6,483 nucleotides of DNA from Sulfuricurvum sp. (GTDB lineage Bacteria > Campylobacterota > Campylobacteria > Campylobacterales > Sulfurimonadaceae), in the NCBI GenBank assembly GCA_024635855.1, contig JAGXHZ010000158.1:1-6483 (forward strand), in the 5' to 3' direction. Shown here piece by piece: positions 5,160 through 6,483 of the stretch. Position 1 is the first letter of the stretch; every line of letters starts with the position of its first letter. The notes under the pieces were generated by a model. The model ran no database searches. It was not told where the DNA came from and saw only the letters and a program-made list of their open reading frames with translations. Made by a program: the position numbers and the translations under genes.

Positions 5160-6483
5160 CTACATATTACGCATTGGCGTCGCTTCTTCATTGATAAGTG
5201 CTTGAATCAATGAAGCAATTTCATCAGGGCGATCTTCCGCTATCTCACGAATTTTTTCGAGTAATACGTCATATTTTAGCTCATCTTCGTTGAAGCCCTC
5301 GCCAAGCCCCAGCTGATTTTCCACTTTTTTACGCATTTGCTGAACCTTTTCAACAAGGTCTTCATCCTCATCGTCACTAATTTCCAATATAGGCTTTTCA
5401 AACTCTTCTTCTTCTCTGGTGAATTCCAGCATTCGATCGGCAAAAGGAAGAATCACTTTTTTATAGGCGACAAAAAGGATTATAGCAACTAAAATGTATT
5501 TAAGAACAGGTATAAAGGGCTCAATATAGGTGGTAAAGAAAGCTGATGTTTTGGATGCTGCATCTTTAGAGCCAAAGCTTCCTTTAGTGGCTTGAAACTC
5601 AAAATTTCGTACGGTCACCAAATCCCCGCGCGCATCATCAATCCCTATGGATTGCTTTGCCAGTGAAGTTATCGCATCAAGCTGTGTTTGATCCAGTGCA
5701 ACGTATGCCATTTCATCGCCGGCATCCCCATTCTCTGCTTTTTTGGCTTCATATTTTCCATCTACAACCACTGCCGCCGTAATACGCTTAATGCGTGCAA
5801 ATTCCATTTTAGTGGTTGAAACCGTTTTGGAAATTTCAAAGTTTGTGGTTCCTGTCGTCTTTTCATACTTCTCACCGCTTGAGCCTAAACCTGAGCCGTT
5901 AAGATCACCGGCTGGGCCAATATTACTCACAGCACCCGGAATGCCGCCTACGGGTACAGGAGAAGCTCCGTCACGTTTTTCTTCTGAAGTTTGTTCACTT
6001 CGCACAACATTTTCAGGGTCATATTTTTCAGACGTTGAACTTTGTTCCGAAAAATCATATTCAATCGTTACTTTAGCAACAACACGGTCTTTTCCGCCTA
6101 TAAAGGGAGCAAGAACATTAATGATTTTTTCTTCTTGCTTTTTCTCTTCTTTGGTTTTATACTGCTGCTGCATTTGGGAAAGTTCACCCATCATTGCATC
6201 AGAATCGCTGTCACCTAGGCTTTCACCTTCAGAATTAATCAGCGTAACATTTTCAGTTTTAAGCTTAGGAACAGCTGCAGCGACAAGCTTTTTAATCCCA
6301 CGAATCTGCTTGGGAGTAAGCTTGCGGTCTTCGTACAGCTGAACCATAACAGATGCAGACGGAGGAACCTCTTCAGAAACAAACAACGTCTCTTTTGGCA
6401 GAGCTAAAGAGACACTTGATTTTTCTACCGGCGAGAGCGAATCAATGGAACGGGCAAGCTCCCCCTCCAATGCACGTCTAAAC
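5160..6483 (-). CDS. fliF: Flagellar MS-ring protein FliF (5' partial, C-terminal ~440 residues)
   Basis: FliF builds the inner-membrane MS ring, the base on which the flagellar rod, C-ring and export gate assemble. The frame stays open to the right edge, so the N-terminal quarter, including the first transmembrane helix, is outside. The TTG at 6470 is an internal leucine in the conserved run RALEGELAR, not a start. Counting from that leucine: ring-building domain segments with LALPKETLF (23-30) and SASVMVQL (38-45); a hydrophilic, Ser/Gly-rich insertion (~141-215) with the conserved GGIPGAVSN (175-183), the beta-collar region interrupting RBM3; the return of RBM3 (~216-295); the second transmembrane helix (~320-340, PVLKYILVAIILFVAYKKV); a strongly acidic cytoplasmic stretch (353-374); and a C-terminal helix (~395-428) that binds FliG. 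It ends with TAG at 5160-5162, 17 bp before fliG. Promoter lies outside the window. Confidence 0.96.
   Translation of the reverse strand, partial: FRRALEGELARSIDSLSPVEKSSVSLALPKETLFVSEEVPPSASVMVQLYEDRKLTPKQIRGIKKLVAAAVPKLKTENVTLINSEGESLGDSDSDAMMGELSQMQQQYKTKEEKKQEEKIINVLAPFIGGKDRVVAKVTIEYDFSEQSSTSEKYDPENVVRSEQTSEEKRDGASPVPVGGIPGAVSNIGPAGDLNGSGLGSSGEKYEKTTGTTNFEISKTVSTTKMEFARIKRITAAVVVDGKYEAKKAENGDAGDEMAYVALDQTQLDAITSLAKQSIGIDDARGDLVTVRNFEFQATKGSFGSKDAASKTSAFFTTYIEPFIPVLKYILVAIILFVAYKKVILPFADRMLEFTREEEEFEKPILEISDDEDEDLVEKVQQMRKKVENQLGLGEGFNEDELKYDVLLEKIREIAEDRPDEIASLIQALINEEATPMRNM

Noticed and set aside
5743..6342. A 199-codon plus-strand frame antisense to fliF.
   Set aside because: It is Ser/Pro/Thr-rich, as expected from reading the reverse of an Asp/Glu/Lys-rich gene, has no recognisable motif or ribosome-binding site, and lies wholly inside well-conserved fliF.
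6468..6470. TTG at 6470 as a start codon for a short fliF.
   Set aside because: The frame continues upstream to the window edge and the residues around it (RALEGELAR) are conserved inside FliF. The gene is cut by the window, not shortened.

Overview
The window looks like ordinary core chromosome from a flagellated member of the Campylobacterota (former Epsilonproteobacteria), most likely a Sulfuricurvum/Sulfurimonas-like organism. Three things point there: the fliF-fliG-fliH-dxs gene order, which is characteristic of that phylum (the same order occurs in Campylobacter and Helicobacter); a chemoreceptor ending in a CZB zinc-binding domain; and moderate base composition. The genus is inferred from general resemblance and was not tested by a search.

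Layout. Positions 1-561 (+) hold the 3' end of a methyl-accepting chemotaxis protein whose signalling tip lies left of the window. Positions 603-680 (-) hold a complete tRNA-Pro with anticodon GGG and an encoded CCA end. Positions 758-1519 (+) hold pgeF (YfiH/laccase-domain family). From 3314 leftwards to 1500 (-) lies dxs, whose last 20 bp overlap the end of pgeF tail to tail. Upstream of dxs on the same strand are fliH (3326-4111), fliG (4117-5142) and the 3' three quarters of fliF (5160 to the right edge). The four minus-strand genes are separated by 17, 5 and 11 bp and are very probably one transcript, with its promoter outside the window.

How the genes work together. FliF forms the MS ring of the flagellar motor in the inner membrane, FliG is the rotor protein that contacts the stator, and FliH regulates the export ATPase FliI. 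Dxs makes 1-deoxy-D-xylulose 5-phosphate for isoprenoids. It has no known mechanistic link to the flagellum, but it rides the same operon in this phylum. The chemoreceptor supplies input to the same motility apparatus but is a separate transcription unit. PgeF is a cytoplasmic peptidoglycan quality-control or nucleoside-metabolism enzyme.

I see no mobile element, CRISPR array, phage gene, toxin-antitoxin pair or defence system, and no previously undescribed system. The points worth a second look are small: a possible leaderless start for pgeF, the pgeF/dxs overlap with no visible terminator, the CxxCxC cluster and altered HAGRKG motif in PgeF, and the end of the fliF-dxs operon at dxs.
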